This document shows positions 1-13,388 of a stretch of DNA of 64,000 bases, one piece after another (position 1 is the first letter of the stretch; each line of letters starts with the position of its first letter). The translations under genes were made by a program, and so were the position numbers. Origin of the DNA: Epiperipatus broadwayi (lineage: Eukaryota; Onychophora; Udeonychophora; Euonychophora; Peripatidae); contig JAQFVV010000181.1 in assembly GCA_028023455.1 (NCBI GenBank), positions 1,308,001 through 1,372,000 of the forward strand. The letters are read 5' to 3'. The notes under the pieces are model-generated. The model was not told the DNA's origin. It worked only from the letters and a program-made list of their open reading frames with translations, and did no database searches.

Positions 1-7
1 TACTTAG

Positions 8-395
8 CTACAAAACTATGAGACTTAAATTGTAAACATTATAATATTTCCAATCCAAGTTCATCAGCTTATATAGTCATATAGGTATGAACTCAGTTCA
101 GTACCCATACATTTTGGTGTCTTTGGTTCTTTAATAACCATAGCCACCACTATCCTATTAGGCAGGATTGTTTTAATAACAGTTAAGAGCAAGCATAAGA
201 AATAGTGATCATGTGATGTTTACTGGCTTAAACCAATCCTACCTAATAGGATAGTGGTGGCTATGGTTATTAAAAAACCAAAAACACCAAAATGTATGGG
301 TACTGAACTGAGTTCAGACCTATATGACTATATAATCTGATGAACTTGGATGGAAATATTATAGGGTTTTCAATTTAAGTCTCATAGTTTTGTAG
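8..395. repeat. Large foldback (inverted repeat), 163-bp arms and 63-bp loop
   Basis: Bases 8-170 and 234-395 are reverse complements with few mismatches; the outer ends read CTACAAAACTATGAGACTT and its complement. The loop (171-233) is not palindromic. No protein-coding potential is seen, and no clear target-site duplication is visible because the left edge lies close to the window start. It is probably a non-autonomous foldback transposon, or two copies of one element inserted head to head. Confidence 0.9.
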
Positions 396-620
396 AAGTA
401 GAGATAAAGGTGGCTGCTGGAGGGTCACATTAGATCCTAAGATCTAGCTGCAATGCTCTCAGATCCAAGACTCCTCACTGATGAAGGCTACAAGCCAAAA
501 TTTAGTCTGGGGATATTAAATGAGTAGGCACTAGATTGGGGATTTTATACACAAACCTTCTGGCATCCATTGATTAATCTGGCTTGCACTGAGTGGCAAT
601 ATGTATAGAAAGTTTACCTG

Positions 621-680
621 TTTTAATAACAGTTAAGAGCAATCATAAAAAATAGTGATCATGTGATGTTTATTGGCTTA
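621..680 (+). repeat. Second copy of the foldback loop sequence
   Basis: This 60-base block matches the foldback loop at 171-230 with three substitutions, in the same orientation, and starts TTTTAATAACAGTTAAGAGC. The foldback arms are absent around this copy. Between the two (400-620) lies GC-richer unique-looking sequence with no open reading frame of note. Confidence 0.9.
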
Positions 681-689
681 TAACCTATG

Positions 690-2639
690 ATACACTAATA
701 GCAGCAAATAAATAACTAAACTATCATGATAACATTAAAAAAGATATATGTGATGCTTATTTTATCTCATGTTTTTTTCTCTATATTAAATCTACAATTA
801 AGTAAAAATGTAACAAGCTTTTACAGACTGTGTCTAATAAAAATGCTTAATGTATCTGTTGCAGAGAATATTAAATTAAAAATTCAGATAATAAAAATAC
901 TTTATTGCCCATTTATTCCCAAAATTTAATGAATCATAACTAATATCACAAGCAAATAATTTTTGTCAAAACACATTTTTTTCATTAAATATACTTATTT
1001 ACATGCTAAATAATATGATAAATTTGGAAGTTTTATTTAGTATAAAAACAGTATTTTTAATTAGTAAATAATATCTACCTATCTGCAGTAAGACACTTAT
1101 ATTTAATAAATATGAAATTTATGGTAACAAATAAATTATACTATCTGACAAAATAAAGATGTTCCTCGTATATAATCTACTAATATTATTAATGAAGTTT
1201 CAAAAACACAATATAAATCAACATAATAAATTATACATCTTTATAATATTAAACACTTTTTACTGAAAGATTCAAATTTAAAAATATAAAAATTATGATC
1301 ATGACATTAAGTAAAGTGTTCCACATAAAGAATTAAAAAATTAATAATATTAATGAATAATTTAAGAACTTCTTCCACAAGTCGATTCATAACCATATGA
1401 CTGAACTGTATCTTTTCCAACATGTAATGAAAAGTTATGAGCAAAAGATCTATAGGGGTAAATATTATCATCAAATGAAATATTGCAATCAAATGTCGTT
1501 AATAATCAAAATAGCTATTAATGCAAACAAATATCTTTATAAAGATAAACATGGAGAAGATAAATATTAATGAATTATATTAAATTATATAGGTTGAATA
1601 GTGTTAGTTGAAAATCCAGGATTTTTGGCATTTTGGACAAGGAAATTTTATGAAGTCAAATAAAATCATCAAATATTTATAAGAATAAAAATGAAAAACG
1701 ATGTTACTTTATAAGTTTATTAAGAAAAATTAAATTAAATTCTTATTAATTAAATAAAACTATGTAATTCATGCAAAATAATTTAATGCTTTTTAAATAA
1801 AATTCATAATTAAAGAAAAAAATTAATTTAAATTATTTTTTGTATTTATTTGAATATATATAAAAAATTACATTGCATATGTTGTAGAAACTATGATGAA
1901 AAAAATTGCACTTATTCATTATGCTCTTCACAAATTATGATTTTTGTTCATATATACTGATGCAAGAGATTAGATATTACATAAGATTCACTCTATTTAG
2001 TGTAGAACTGCAGGTATTTTGATTTTATATTTGTGCATAATTGAGAATCAATTGTGGATAAATTGACATAATTTTTGAACAATAACAACTTTTTCATAAA
2101 TGTTTTTGTCTATGATCATAGTTTGTGCATGTTTCTAAGATAACAATAGTATATTTAAAAGTTGTAAGATATTAAAAAATCACTATTTATCACTGTGATT
2201 TATTTTAAAGATAAACAATTATGGTACAATTACAAACTTTTTCCTTTCATATATACTGCACAGTTATGACACAATAGTTATTATAAATATTAACCATAAC
2301 ATATAAATAAAAAAAACTTCATTTTTTTTGCTAATTCAACTTTTTCATAAATGGGTATATTAAAAAAAAATTGGAATCATTTTGCAAGTTTCAAACATAC
2401 AAGGTTTAGAATTTAAGAGTTTCAGAATAACAACATTTAAATGCATACTTTCTTTGTTATAAATGATGTATATTACTATTGTATATCTTATATAGATCAA
2501 AAAAGAAGTCATTTTTTTCTATGTAATCAATATTAGAATTTGATTGGCATAGATTTTTTTTATGATTTATTTTCTATAAAAGACTTCAGTAAAAAATAAA
2601 TTAATAAAAATTGTACATATATATAGAAGGACTATAATG
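690..2639. other. A+T-rich stretch, nothing recognised
   Basis: Only short stop-bounded frames without motifs occur here (for example 726-929 plus and 1307-1492 minus). Their composition follows the background and no splice-bounded coding segment was seen. Confidence 0.6.
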
Positions 2640-2786
2640 AATAATGGTTAGAGTTTTTTTTTTTCCATATGTCATAGCATCGGCCGGGAAACGAACCCAC
2701 AACCGTCTGCAACCAACTATTTGTTTGCAAGGCTGCTGCGGTGACCTCTCGGCTAATAACGCTTGACAATAATGGTTAAAGTTTTT
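2640..2786 (-). mobile_element. tRNA-derived SINE with target-site duplication (copy 1)
   Basis: The element body is 2659-2767 and reads on the minus strand. It has a pol III box A-like TTAGCCGAGAGG, a box B-like GGGTTCGTTTCCC, and an A-rich tail that appears as T-rich sequence on the plus strand. It is flanked by a 19-base direct repeat (2640-2658 and 2768-2786, AATAATGGTTAGAGTTTTT with one difference), the mark of LINE-driven insertion. The head resembles a class II tRNA (Leu/Ser-like), but the exact parent is inferred only. A second copy lies at 57777-57887. Confidence 0.85.
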
Positions 2787-4235
2787 GCCAATACAAATGA
2801 ACTATTATTCAAATCTAGACTAGGTGGCATATTTTTCAGATTGTAAAACGCTTTAATATCTTATCTTTTAGTTAACTATTACATAGATAACAGTTACATA
2901 CTCAATTCAACAAAGACGATCAATTATTAATTAATAAATGACATCTGGCTTCTTTTTTTTTTAGCTGGAGGCAAAAAAAAAAGAAAAATCATTAAAGCAT
3001 CTAGAAGTTAAAGATTGCCTTTTCTGGTTAGTAATATTTTTCCCTTCACTGTTCTTCTTTGTAGGTATATTGAAAAGACATTACTTATTTAAATAAGTTT
3101 TTTATTATTATCTTACATTTTACTTACACATCTATAATGACTACATAAAGATAATTTTGAGAGTTTATTTCGGTAAATCTTTTCCAGTCAGTAATGAAAA
3201 CAAGAAAATTGTTATATATTTTTTTATATTCATTTTTCTTTTTGTTATTGCTTTCATTTATTTAGGCTTACTAATATTTCCTACAGATGCTATTTTTCTA
3301 ATGGATTTGTATATATACAACAAAACGGTATAAGAAATAACCGATATGAAATCAGAGATTACACTTTTATTATTAATATTATTTTTCTTTGGTTTATAAA
3401 ACTTGATTATATGTTACTTATAAAGTTCACAGTATATTAAGAAATGTAATAGCCTTTTTAAATCCCAGATTGAGTTACAGATTTATTTTTATTTTGTTAC
3501 TTCAGATTCAGGTTTTTTTTTTTAAAAAAAAAATCCAAGTTTTTAGATCGATGTAAATATCAATGGGAAAGATAAAAAAAAAAAACATTTTGAATTATTT
3601 TTTCAAAATATCTTAAAGGAATTGTCATTGGAACCAAGCTTATAATTTAAATGTTGAAATAATAAAATTGCAAAAATATTAAAACAAAGTAAATATTAAA
3701 AAAACGTATATATAACTGTGTGTATCTGTACGATTATTAGTTTTATACAAAGCAAAATACAAACTAAATATAAACTTTCCTGTAAAAAAACAATATCTGA
3801 AATGAATTATTTAATTTTTAACCCCGAACAGATTTTTTCATAAGAATATCATCTAGCATATGATTCACTATATAGTTGGCACAGAATTGTGTTAATCATT
3901 TTTAAAATGCCAATGCCGAAAATAAGTGTGAATAAACAAAATTTTTGAAAAAGTAAATACAATTTTAGATTATTAATCAATGACAAAGATTTATTGAGCA
4001 TTAAAATGTTGAAAATTACCAAATTTTAATTGCAGCAAAAAAAAAAAAAGATACAACTTGAATGTGAAATTTTGCTTCATCCAATGCACCCTGCAAAATA
4101 AATATAATCTGGGGGGGGGGGGATAACATTTTAGCAATCATTACCCCGAATAAAAAATGGATAATCTGGTATACCTATTTTTCTGAGAACATTCTGTAAT
4201 GTACTATTTGTTTTATATCCAAATATATAATATTT
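2787..4235. other. A+T-rich stretch with short homopolymers, including a G12 run
   Basis: No coding sequence was recognised. A run of about twelve G occurs near 4110. An exon-like segment at 2965-3026 was considered and is listed among the rejected items. Confidence 0.5.
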
Positions 4236-4975
4236 AAATACATGTATATTGTCTACACTAAACTTAATGTAATTAGAAAGAACTTGAACTCAGACTTTCA
4301 AGCTCCCTACAGCTATCCACTCCATTTTATACAAGCGGTACACATGCACACACATGAAAAAAATAAATGACTCTAATATACATATTTCATGCTGAACCAG
4401 CATTCATAAGTTGGTCCAGATCATCCTCTCCTACACATACATACAATCAGTTCTCAGTTTATATTAAGATAGCAAATCTTCAAACTTTAATGGATGAGCT
4501 TCAATATTCTCCAACCTCCAACTCTTCAGCCATCCATATCATTGAAAATCCGAGGATGGAATGTTCAAATCCCTTGTTGATGCCAATAGTATTGTCATAC
4601 CCATGTTGACTTTAAGTCACTCTGATCATTCACATATAGGACCTTAATATGTCCATTTAAGTATATAGAAGAGGAATGATCTAAATAAAGACTGAATATG
4701 CAATTTTTAAAAACATGTATATTGCCTATACTAAACTTAACGTAAGATCAACATGGTTATGACAATAAAATTGGCATCAAAAGGACTTTGAGAAATCTAT
4801 CCTTGAATTTTTTCAATGATATGGATAGCTGAAGAGTTGTAAGATAAAGAAAATTGAAACTTCTCCATTAAAGTTTGAAAATTTGCTACCTTAATATAAA
4901 CTGGGAGATGGTGATGAGTGCTGGTTCAGCACAAAAACATATATTGGAGATATCTTTTCACATTGTACCGGTCGA
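4236..4975. repeat. Dispersed repeat family A, two copies head to head
   Basis: The left half (about 4236-4615) and right half (about 4690-4975) are inverted copies of the same repeat. Diagnostic segments are GAACTCAGACTTTCAAGC, CTGAACCAGCATTCAT and CAACTCTTCAGCCATCCAT and their complements. The reverse complement carries a box B-like GAGTTCAAGTCCC in the better copies, so the family may be tRNA-derived. The short frame at 4367-4609 lies wholly inside the repeat and is not treated as a gene. Other copies are near 8540, 10020, 11800, 12625, 24290 and 39752. Confidence 0.8.
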
Positions 4976-4979
4976 AATT

Positions 4980-7600
4980 AAATGTTAACTCAACATGATT
5001 GACAGCCTGGGTATAAGTACCTCGAATCCAACCATATGCAAGATCAAAGATAAAGAATACTTATGGATTCTGCCTTGTTCACCCACTCTCTAATTATGCC
5101 AACTAATTAAGACCATTTTCAAGATAAGCAATAAATCTTTTTTACACTCTGGCCCACTAGCATCAATGGTGGAGCATGAGCCTCAACTAATTCTAACGTC
5201 TAACTCTAATATTGATTCTAATTAGACCTATATTCATTTAATTAAATATAGGAATAGTGTGTATGTGACCTTGAGTCATCAGATAGCAGCAGCACAATAA
5301 CTAAAATAGAAATGTTAATTTTATAATAAAATGAATGGAGACAAACCACAGGTAGCTTAAATTCACATACATATTTGATAAAACATTTATATAACTTTTC
5401 TAATGTATCTCTGTTTTATTTCATAAATTTGTTAACATAAATTTCATCCTGCCATTAATTATGCCTCGAGTAAGGAAGCAGTATAGTTCATATGCCACTT
5501 TAACAAATGAAACAATTAGTTTTAGGATAGACACCCACTCCAGTCTGAGATGTATGAGACAAATATTTTAAACAGCCCTATTTAAATGTAACTTTAATAT
5601 AAGTGAAATTATTTTAAAAGAAAAATAATTGAATCATATTTAGGAATTGGTTTGGAAGAGAGTGACACGTTTAAAATATAAACGGATTGCGATATTCACA
5701 ACTAGATATTTTAAGATGGTAAAACAAATAAATTAATCAGACCATAGTCAATCTACCATGAAGTGCTCAGAACAAAAAAAATTGGACAGAGCCAGCATTT
5801 GATATTACATCACCAGCATACTCAATTCACCTGCCCTGTTCCGATGACGCCAAAAAATAAAGAAAGAATGGTCTGTGCCATTGGAAAACCTCAAGATATT
5901 TCAGGTGAAAGGATGGGAATCACCAAGGCTAACTAAGCTCAGCTTGCTCCGGTTCTTCCCATTTTATCTTTCAGACCCTGATAAGAAAATTCATAGCCAG
6001 TGAAACTATCACATGGTCTAATTCTGGTTTAGTTATCACAAAAAACAAACAATCGAGCAAAATGCTGGCAAGGCAAAATACAAGTACTGGAAAATATATT
6101 TTTCGAATTTAAATATAAAATTCTACTGAGCTATTAAAGATTACACAAATGTTATACGGATTGATCAAGATTGGACCAACAAAAATAAAATAAGCGTTAA
6201 ATATTACTACGAATATCATTTCCTGGGCAACACGTCTCTCCCCTCAAGACAAAATCCCACTAATATTTTAAATTTAAACATTTATATTCTCTCTTAAAGT
6301 TTTTTTGCAAGAAGAAAACTTTCTAAAACCCCCTCTCTTTCATTCTTATAACATGAAATAATATAAGTAAATAAAATCTCATACTTGATCTACTGTCGCC
6401 CCAAAACTAAACCGTATACGCATAAAATATTTTAAAATATATAAAGTAATATAAAATTATTTCATCTCAACAAAAAAGGTTGCTCTACATATTAATCATT
6501 GAGAGCTAAAGAGTTAATTATTTACCGACAGACGTTGGCTGGGAAATAAGCAAAAATATTTAATTATATAAAACTTTTGTCGAGATGGAACAAATTGGCA
6601 TATAGTGATTTCATTTTAGTAAGACATTTATCAGTCTTAAACAAATACCTTCTTAAGTAAACAATAATAATATTTTCTGAACCGCTTTAAGAGAAAGTTT
6701 AGCATTAAGAGGCATAACATTAAGACAGATAGAATGAGAGCAGAGACATTAGATTTAAAGTGATAGCAAGTAAAAATTACAGATTTTTAGTTAAGCAGTT
6801 ATATTAAATTAAAGGGGATTTCCTTTAAGAAGACACTAAAGGTATCGAAATTACATTATAAGGTCAACTGGAGTTTTTTAAGAATAAATTAAGCGGTTAG
6901 AAATAAACAAATTCGGAACATATTATCTAATTTATTCCGAGTCCTTGTGGAAATTTGGATCCCACAATGAAATACAACAGGCATAGCCAACAGTCCAACA
7001 ATTGCACATTTTGACAAAGTTTCTCTGACTTATGGTATTTGGTGATCATCTCTGGGACAGCGGGAGATGGGCAGGCTACAAGGACATCTACTCCATTACC
7101 ATGCTTCTAAATATTTTATATTTATTGAAAATTTAACCAGCATGGATTCGCCAGGCACTCACTGAACGAAAACTATGACTGGCTGATCTCTATTGTTCTC
7201 ATGGGCTATTTATACTCTTCTCTGACTACTTTTGGGAAATTCCCTTTTTCATTTGCCCAAGGCTAAGTGGATATGTTGAAATTCCGGTGACCACAATTAT
7301 CGACCTAAAATATTATGCATTGTAGTCTTGAGATCCACTCTCCCGATAAACCCAATGATTTTATTGTTTCAAATCTATTTTTAATTTAATGTAGATTTGA
7401 AGAATTCATGTTACAAATATCTTTTCCATTTTAATTTTATTTTAATTAAAAAATTCCATTACCATTTTGTTGATGAATTTTATTTTGTTTGATGCTACAG
7501 AATTTTAGCACGGTTTATCACGAAAGTAAATCTCCAGAATAAAATACTAAAAAAAAAATAGCATATTAAAATTTATTTATTGATTTTTATCAAAGTTTCC
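4980..7600. other. Intergenic or intronic stretch with mixed composition, nothing identified
   Basis: Patches near 5000-5180, 5860-6000 and 6940-7340 are richer in G+C than the background and look like old repeat insertions, but no motif allowed a family name. A TATA-like CTATTTATACTCTTC sits at about 7208. No exon was recognised despite a deliberate search for kinesin motifs on the minus strand. Confidence 0.4.
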
Positions 7601-7626
7601 GTCTGTAATTATATATATATATAAAA

Positions 7627-8305
7627 TAATCTCAGTGCATAATGCTATACTGAAATGAATATACAAATATTAAGCATTAAATCACCCCACATGGTTAAGA
7701 AATCCAGAACCGCCCTCTGTGAACTAATATATAAACACATCAGAGTTTGTATTTCAAAATAGCCAGCCCAAAATGATACCGCTTTGAACTGTCTGCTATA
7801 AGATATTATATATTGAAATACGAACAAACTCAAAAAAAAAACTTGAAATTTTAGCAAGCAAGATCTTAACCTTTTAGTATTAACAAACATGTTTTACTAT
7901 TATTATATAAAGACAAACTAAACATTAGTAATTTTAATCTTTAAACCACCTAACACAAATGTGTAGAAAATAATCCCAGTGCATAAAGCTATACGAGATT
8001 TCTTAACCATGTGGGGTGATTTAATGCTTAATATTTGTATATTCATTTCAGTATAGCATTATGCATGCGGATTATTTTCTATACATTTGTGTTAGGTGGT
8101 CTAAAGATTAAAATTACTAATGTTTAGTTTGTCTTTATATAATAACTGTAAAACATATTTGTTAGTAGCAAAAAGTTAAGATCGTTGCTTGCTAAAAGTT
8201 CAAGTTCTTTGTTTGAGTTTGTTCGTATTTCAATATATAACATCTTATAGCAGACAGTTCAAAGTGATATCGTTTTGATCTGACTATTTTGAAATACGAA
8301 CTCTA
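7627..8305. repeat. Interlaced inverted repeats (order A, B, A', B')
   Basis: Segment A (7627-7703) is repeated in reverse complement at 7996-8075. Segment B (about 7745-7974) is repeated in reverse complement at about 8070-8305. A fragment of A also recurs in direct orientation at about 7969-7993 (CAGTGCATAAAGCTATAC). The 81-codon minus-strand frame at 7645-7890 lies inside segment A/B and shows no known motif. Confidence 0.85.
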
Positions 8306-8535
8306 ATATATTTATATATCTGGGCCCCTCCAATATTTATAATAAAAACATTTTAAATAGAAAATTGATGTTTGAATAATTTATTTGCTGATCTAAAAAT
8401 TAAATGTATATAAAATGGCAGACGGAAAGTTTTAGAAACATCATAACAGGCGTGAATCTGGTTTGATCCTGGTCTAGCAAGCTAGAAAGACGTGAAGTGT
8501 GGATCTGGCCTACAGATTCATCGCTTCAACATATA

Positions 8536-8634
8536 TGTGGTCATGTGTATCAGTTTAAAATAGACAGCTATAGGGAGCTCAATAATCTGAGTTCAAGTAC
8601 CTTCTAATTATATTAAATTTAGTATAGACAATAC
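8536..8634 (+). repeat. Family A fragment
   Basis: It contains GTGGTCATGTGTATCAG, then CTGAGTTCAAGTACC and TTTAGTATAGACAATAC, the same order as in other plus-oriented family A copies. It ends exactly where the family B element begins at 8635. Confidence 0.7.
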
Positions 8635-9535
8635 ACCTGGGTCTTGTTTTACGCGATAGATAGGTTCCTCAGAAAACACGCGCAAATGAAATCATGCAAA
8701 AATAGACGTAACTTACATTGAAAAAGAAGTGATGCGGTCTGTGATTTTTCAAAATTCGCGTAAAAGCAAAGCACCAACATAAAATTACTTTAAAATTCGT
8801 ACAAAAAAAAAAAAAAAATAAGGAAATAAAATATGACTAATAAAAAATTTCAAATTTGGAAAAAATTGATACAAGACAAACTTTTTTTAACTATAATATT
8901 TAATTTTATTCAAAATAATATATTTTTATGCATAATTTACAGTACAGTAATTTACATTTTTTTAAACACGTTTTAATTATTAATGCTATTTGCCGAAAAA
9001 CACGTTTGTTTGCAAACTGGTAAAAAATCAAATTCTCACAAGAGGAAATACAACTAGCGCCAAGTTCATTCTCATGTTGTGTTAATGGTTTTCTGTTGAC
9101 AACGTAATTAGTAATTAATCTTCGAGACGATGATTTTATTAATTGTTTATGAACTTAGACTTATGATAATAAAAAGACATTTATTCACCATTGCTGGGAA
9201 AAATTTAATTAAGACTAACAACTAAAAACTAAATTTTTATTTTTGTCTTTAATTTTCAATTCCGTTCAAAAATCAAATTTCGTTTTACATTACATTAATT
9301 TCAAGTCACCGTAAGTAATTTTTAAATTGTTAATTACAATTTAAAATCAGATTTTAATTTTTAATTGTCAAATTTAATTGTGCCCACTGCTATTACTCAC
9401 CTTTTAAAAATAAACTTGCAGACACTAAATGATTAATAATTGATTACGTTCTTTTTTAAAAAGCAAAAACAGAATGTGATTTAAAATGGAAAATTAACAC
9501 GCACAATGTTTGAACAAATTTACATCATAATCTTG
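8635..9535 (-). mobile_element. Family B terminal-inverted-repeat element, one end lost
   Basis: It begins ACCTGGGTCTTGTTTTACGC and is the inverted counterpart of 21481-22334 over nearly its whole length. Shared landmarks include TTCCTCAGAAAACACGCGC, GTTTGCAAACTGG and AACACGCACAATGTTTG. The terminal inverted repeat present at the far end of the other copy is missing here; similarity stops near CATAATCTTG (9535). No transposase frame is present, so it is non-autonomous. Confidence 0.85.
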
Positions 9536-9645
9536 TAAAATTTAATGTGTGTATACATAAAATGTGGAAATCATGATTTTAATTTCATTATTGCATAAAA
9601 TCTTACTATTATAAAGCACTGAAAATATTGAAATTACTGAGATGA

Positions 9646-9731
9646 AAGTCGAATTCCAATAATGTGCTATTACTTTCAATATACGCGAAATTTATTATTT
9701 AAAGTAATAGTGCATTATCAGAGTTCGACTT
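9646..9731. repeat. Hairpin with 31-bp arms
   Basis: Arm 9646-9676 (AAGTCGAATTCCAATAATG...) is complementary to 9701-9731 with a few mismatches, and a 24-base A+T-rich loop lies between. It may be a small palindromic transposon or its remnant. Confidence 0.8.
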
Positions 9732-10022
9732 CCGGTGAAACATGAATCACGTAATGACTTAATAATAGCAGCAAGTTGAAAGCCAGCTAAAAACCAATTG
9801 TGAATTACTGTTTGTTAGAAAAATTAATTTGTAATCTACATGAAAAATCAATAAGAATTTACTATAATACTAACGATTAATGAGATTTAAGAAAAGTATT
9901 AATACAAAAATAGAAAGATTAAAACTATTTAAAAAATCAGTATTAAGAGTCGATATTTCTAATCTTCATAAATATTCTAATAACTGAAACACAGGCTTAT
10001 TATATACCTGTGTCTATATATG

Positions 10023-10440
10023 TAATATAGGGTATAAGAGCACAGACTTTCAGATGACCCATCACTCTTCACTCTACCTAATAACACTGATACACTCAAG
10101 CACATATATGCTGAAAAGATAAATAATCACCAATATATGTATTTCATACTAAACCAGCAATCATCAGTTGGTCCAGATTATCATCTCCCATACATATATA
10201 CTATAAGTGCTCAGATATATATTAAGATAGACAATCTTCATACTTTAATGGACAAGCTCCAATCTACTACACACTCCAACTCTTCAACCGTCCAACTGAT
10301 GATTGCTGGTTTAGCATGAAATACGTATATTGGTGATTATTTATCTTTTCAGCATATATGTGCTTGAGGGTATCAGTGTTATTAGATAGAGTGGAGAGTG
10401 ATGGATCATCTGAAAGTCTGTGCTCTTATACCCTATATTA
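10023..10440. repeat. Foldback built from family A, 149-bp arms
   Basis: Bases 10023-10171 and 10292-10440 are reverse complements, from TAATATAGGGTATAAGAGC inward to AATCATCAGTTGG. The centre (10172-10291) is a single copy of the family A middle segment. The short plus frame at 10137-10319 is repeat-derived. Confidence 0.9.
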
Positions 10441-10932
10441 TAAATATTCTAATGAATTTAAACTAAAACATACAAATCATTTTAAAATATTAACAGACTT
10501 TGAAAATTATTAGAATTTGATTGAAATTAGTAAGAAGATAAGTGATATTCTACTAAGTATTGCAAAAAAAAGAGCTGATATAAAAAACAGCAAGTTATCA
10601 ATACATTTTCTACTGAGACAACTCTACCTACTTTAAAATATCACTTTCAGCATTGACCTGAAAATCCTCTTGAAAGCCAGGTTTGAGCTGATTTATACGC
10701 TCATCTTTCAAATATAATATTTGTAATAATAAATTAATTAATAGTTTTGATCAAGGCTGAGTATGATGAATTAAGTATAATAGCCACAAGATAATAGGAG
10801 TTGGCATTACAATACTTATAGACATAACTTAGTGATTGGGAGATAAGGAAAAATTTTTGGTTATGAATATATTTTGTAATTTTTAATTTAATGTTTTATT
10901 TTTTTTATTCTTTTGAAATATGTGATGTTTAT

Positions 10933-11799
<867 letters not shown>

Positions 11800-12400
11800 C
11801 CAGTACAATGGAATGCTCAAAGCCCACATTGGTGCCAACCTTCTTATCCTACCCATGTTGGCCATAAGTCAATGTGACACCTCATGTACAGGACATAGAT
11901 CCATTTACATACATACACGAGGGATGGGCAGACCTTACAGCATTATATTTTAATATATGATTTTTTTTTCTACAGTACAGGCTTTTTCATACCTGCACGC
12001 CAATATGTAATGAATAGGGGGTTTGAACTCAGACTTTCACACAACCCTCAACTATCCATGCTATCTCATACTGCTGACACACTTGATCCCATTAAAGTAT
12101 GACGATTGGCTATCTTCATATAAGCTGAGCATTGATTGTATATATGTGTAGAGATGATATTCTGGGCAAACTGACGAATGCTGGCTTAGCATGAAATATG
12201 GTATTGGTGATTATTTATCTTTTTGATATGTGTGTAATCAAGTGTGTCAGCAGTATGAGATAGAGTGGATAGCTGAGGGTCATGTGAAAGTCTGAGTTCA
12301 AACCCGCTATATATTACATATTGGAGTGCAGGTATGAAAAAGTCTGTACTGCAGAAACAATCATATATACATAAGTTAAATGATTTTCTACTTTGGCTAG
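11800..12400. repeat. Family A copy containing a 116-bp-arm foldback
   Basis: Bases 11810-11890 match the family A middle segment (GAATGCTCAAAGCCCAC, CCCATGTTGGCC). Bases 11972-12087 are the reverse complement of 12237-12351, from ACAGTACAGGC through the GAACTCAGACTTTCA segment. The minus frame at 12186-12410 lies in this repeat and is not considered a gene. Confidence 0.85.
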
Positions 12401-12624
12401 CTTTAGACATTATTTTTCATGTCTAAAGTTTGATATAGTATCGGTCCAAGGTTTGTGATGATGGTGTTCTAGTTGTATTTTTATATTGGACTATTTCCAT
12501 CAAATATGCGTATTGAATGTCTTTAGAAAAATTTAACTTATTCCAATACATTCAACTGTTAGTAACAGCTCATCAAACAGATTAGTATATGCACAACATT
12601 TTGAGAGGTATTATTCTCCCCGCT

Positions 12625-13232
12625 TCTTCAGGTGTATATATGTGGGAGATTGAACCAACTGATGAGTGCTGGTTCTATGCAAAATATGTATATTGGAGTT
12701 CATTTATCTTTTTCATATGTATGTGGTCTTGTATATTAGCTGTATAAAATGGATTCGATAGCTGTGGTAAGTTTGAAAATTTCTGAGTTCAAGTCCCTTA
12801 TAATTATATTAAGTTTAGTATAGACAATATACATATATTAAAATATTCAGCCTCTATTCTACCCAACCTTTTTCTGTATAGTTAAATGCACATATTGAGG
12901 TGCTATGTGTGAGGGGTCAGATGAACCTAAGATAAACATGGATATGGCAATAATATTGGCATCAACAAGGGCTTTGAGCATTCCACCAGATTTTCAATGA
13001 AATGAATGGCTGAAGAGTTAAAGAACAGAGAAGATTGAAACTTGCATATTAAAAGCTTGAAGATTTGCTATCTTAATATAAACAGAGCACTTGAATGAAT
13101 ATGTATGTGATCTGGACCACCTGATGAGAGCTGATTCAGCACAAAATATGTATATTGGAGATCATTTATCTTTTTCACATGTAGGTAATCATGTGTGCTG
13201 TGGGGAATTTGAAAGTCTGAGTTCAAATATAT
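12625..13232 (+). repeat. Family A copies in plus orientation, two successive partial units
   Basis: Unit one (about 12655-12835) has TGATGAGTGCTGGTTC, GAGTTCAAGTCCC and TTTAGTATAGACAATA. It is followed by the middle segment (AACATGG, GGCATCAACAAGGG) and a second head (GATGAGAGCTGATTCAGC to GAGTTCAAAT, about 13120-13228). Confidence 0.75.
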
Positions 13233-13388
13233 ATATATGTAAAAAGCAAATTTAATATTGCAGCAATAATAGGAACATAATAATATGAAATAATCATAGA
13301 AACAGTGTGAAAGTTAAAAAAATAAATTATCTATACAAACATTAATTAGCTTCATTAAAAATCATCTACATAAACTTCAAGAATTTAC

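Noticed and set aside
2965-3026. Exon-like segment LEAKKKEKSLKHLEVKDCLF with T-rich acceptor
   Set aside because: It is short, low in complexity, has a weak GTTAGT donor and no partner exon. It is on the strand opposite to the kinesin gene.
4367-4609. 80-codon frame with possible signal-like start
   Set aside because: It lies entirely within a family A repeat, and equivalent positions in other copies are not open.
7180-7230. Stand-alone TATA promoter (CTATTTATACTC)
   Set aside because: TATA-like words are expected often in this composition, and no transcript start, exon or LTR end could be tied to it.
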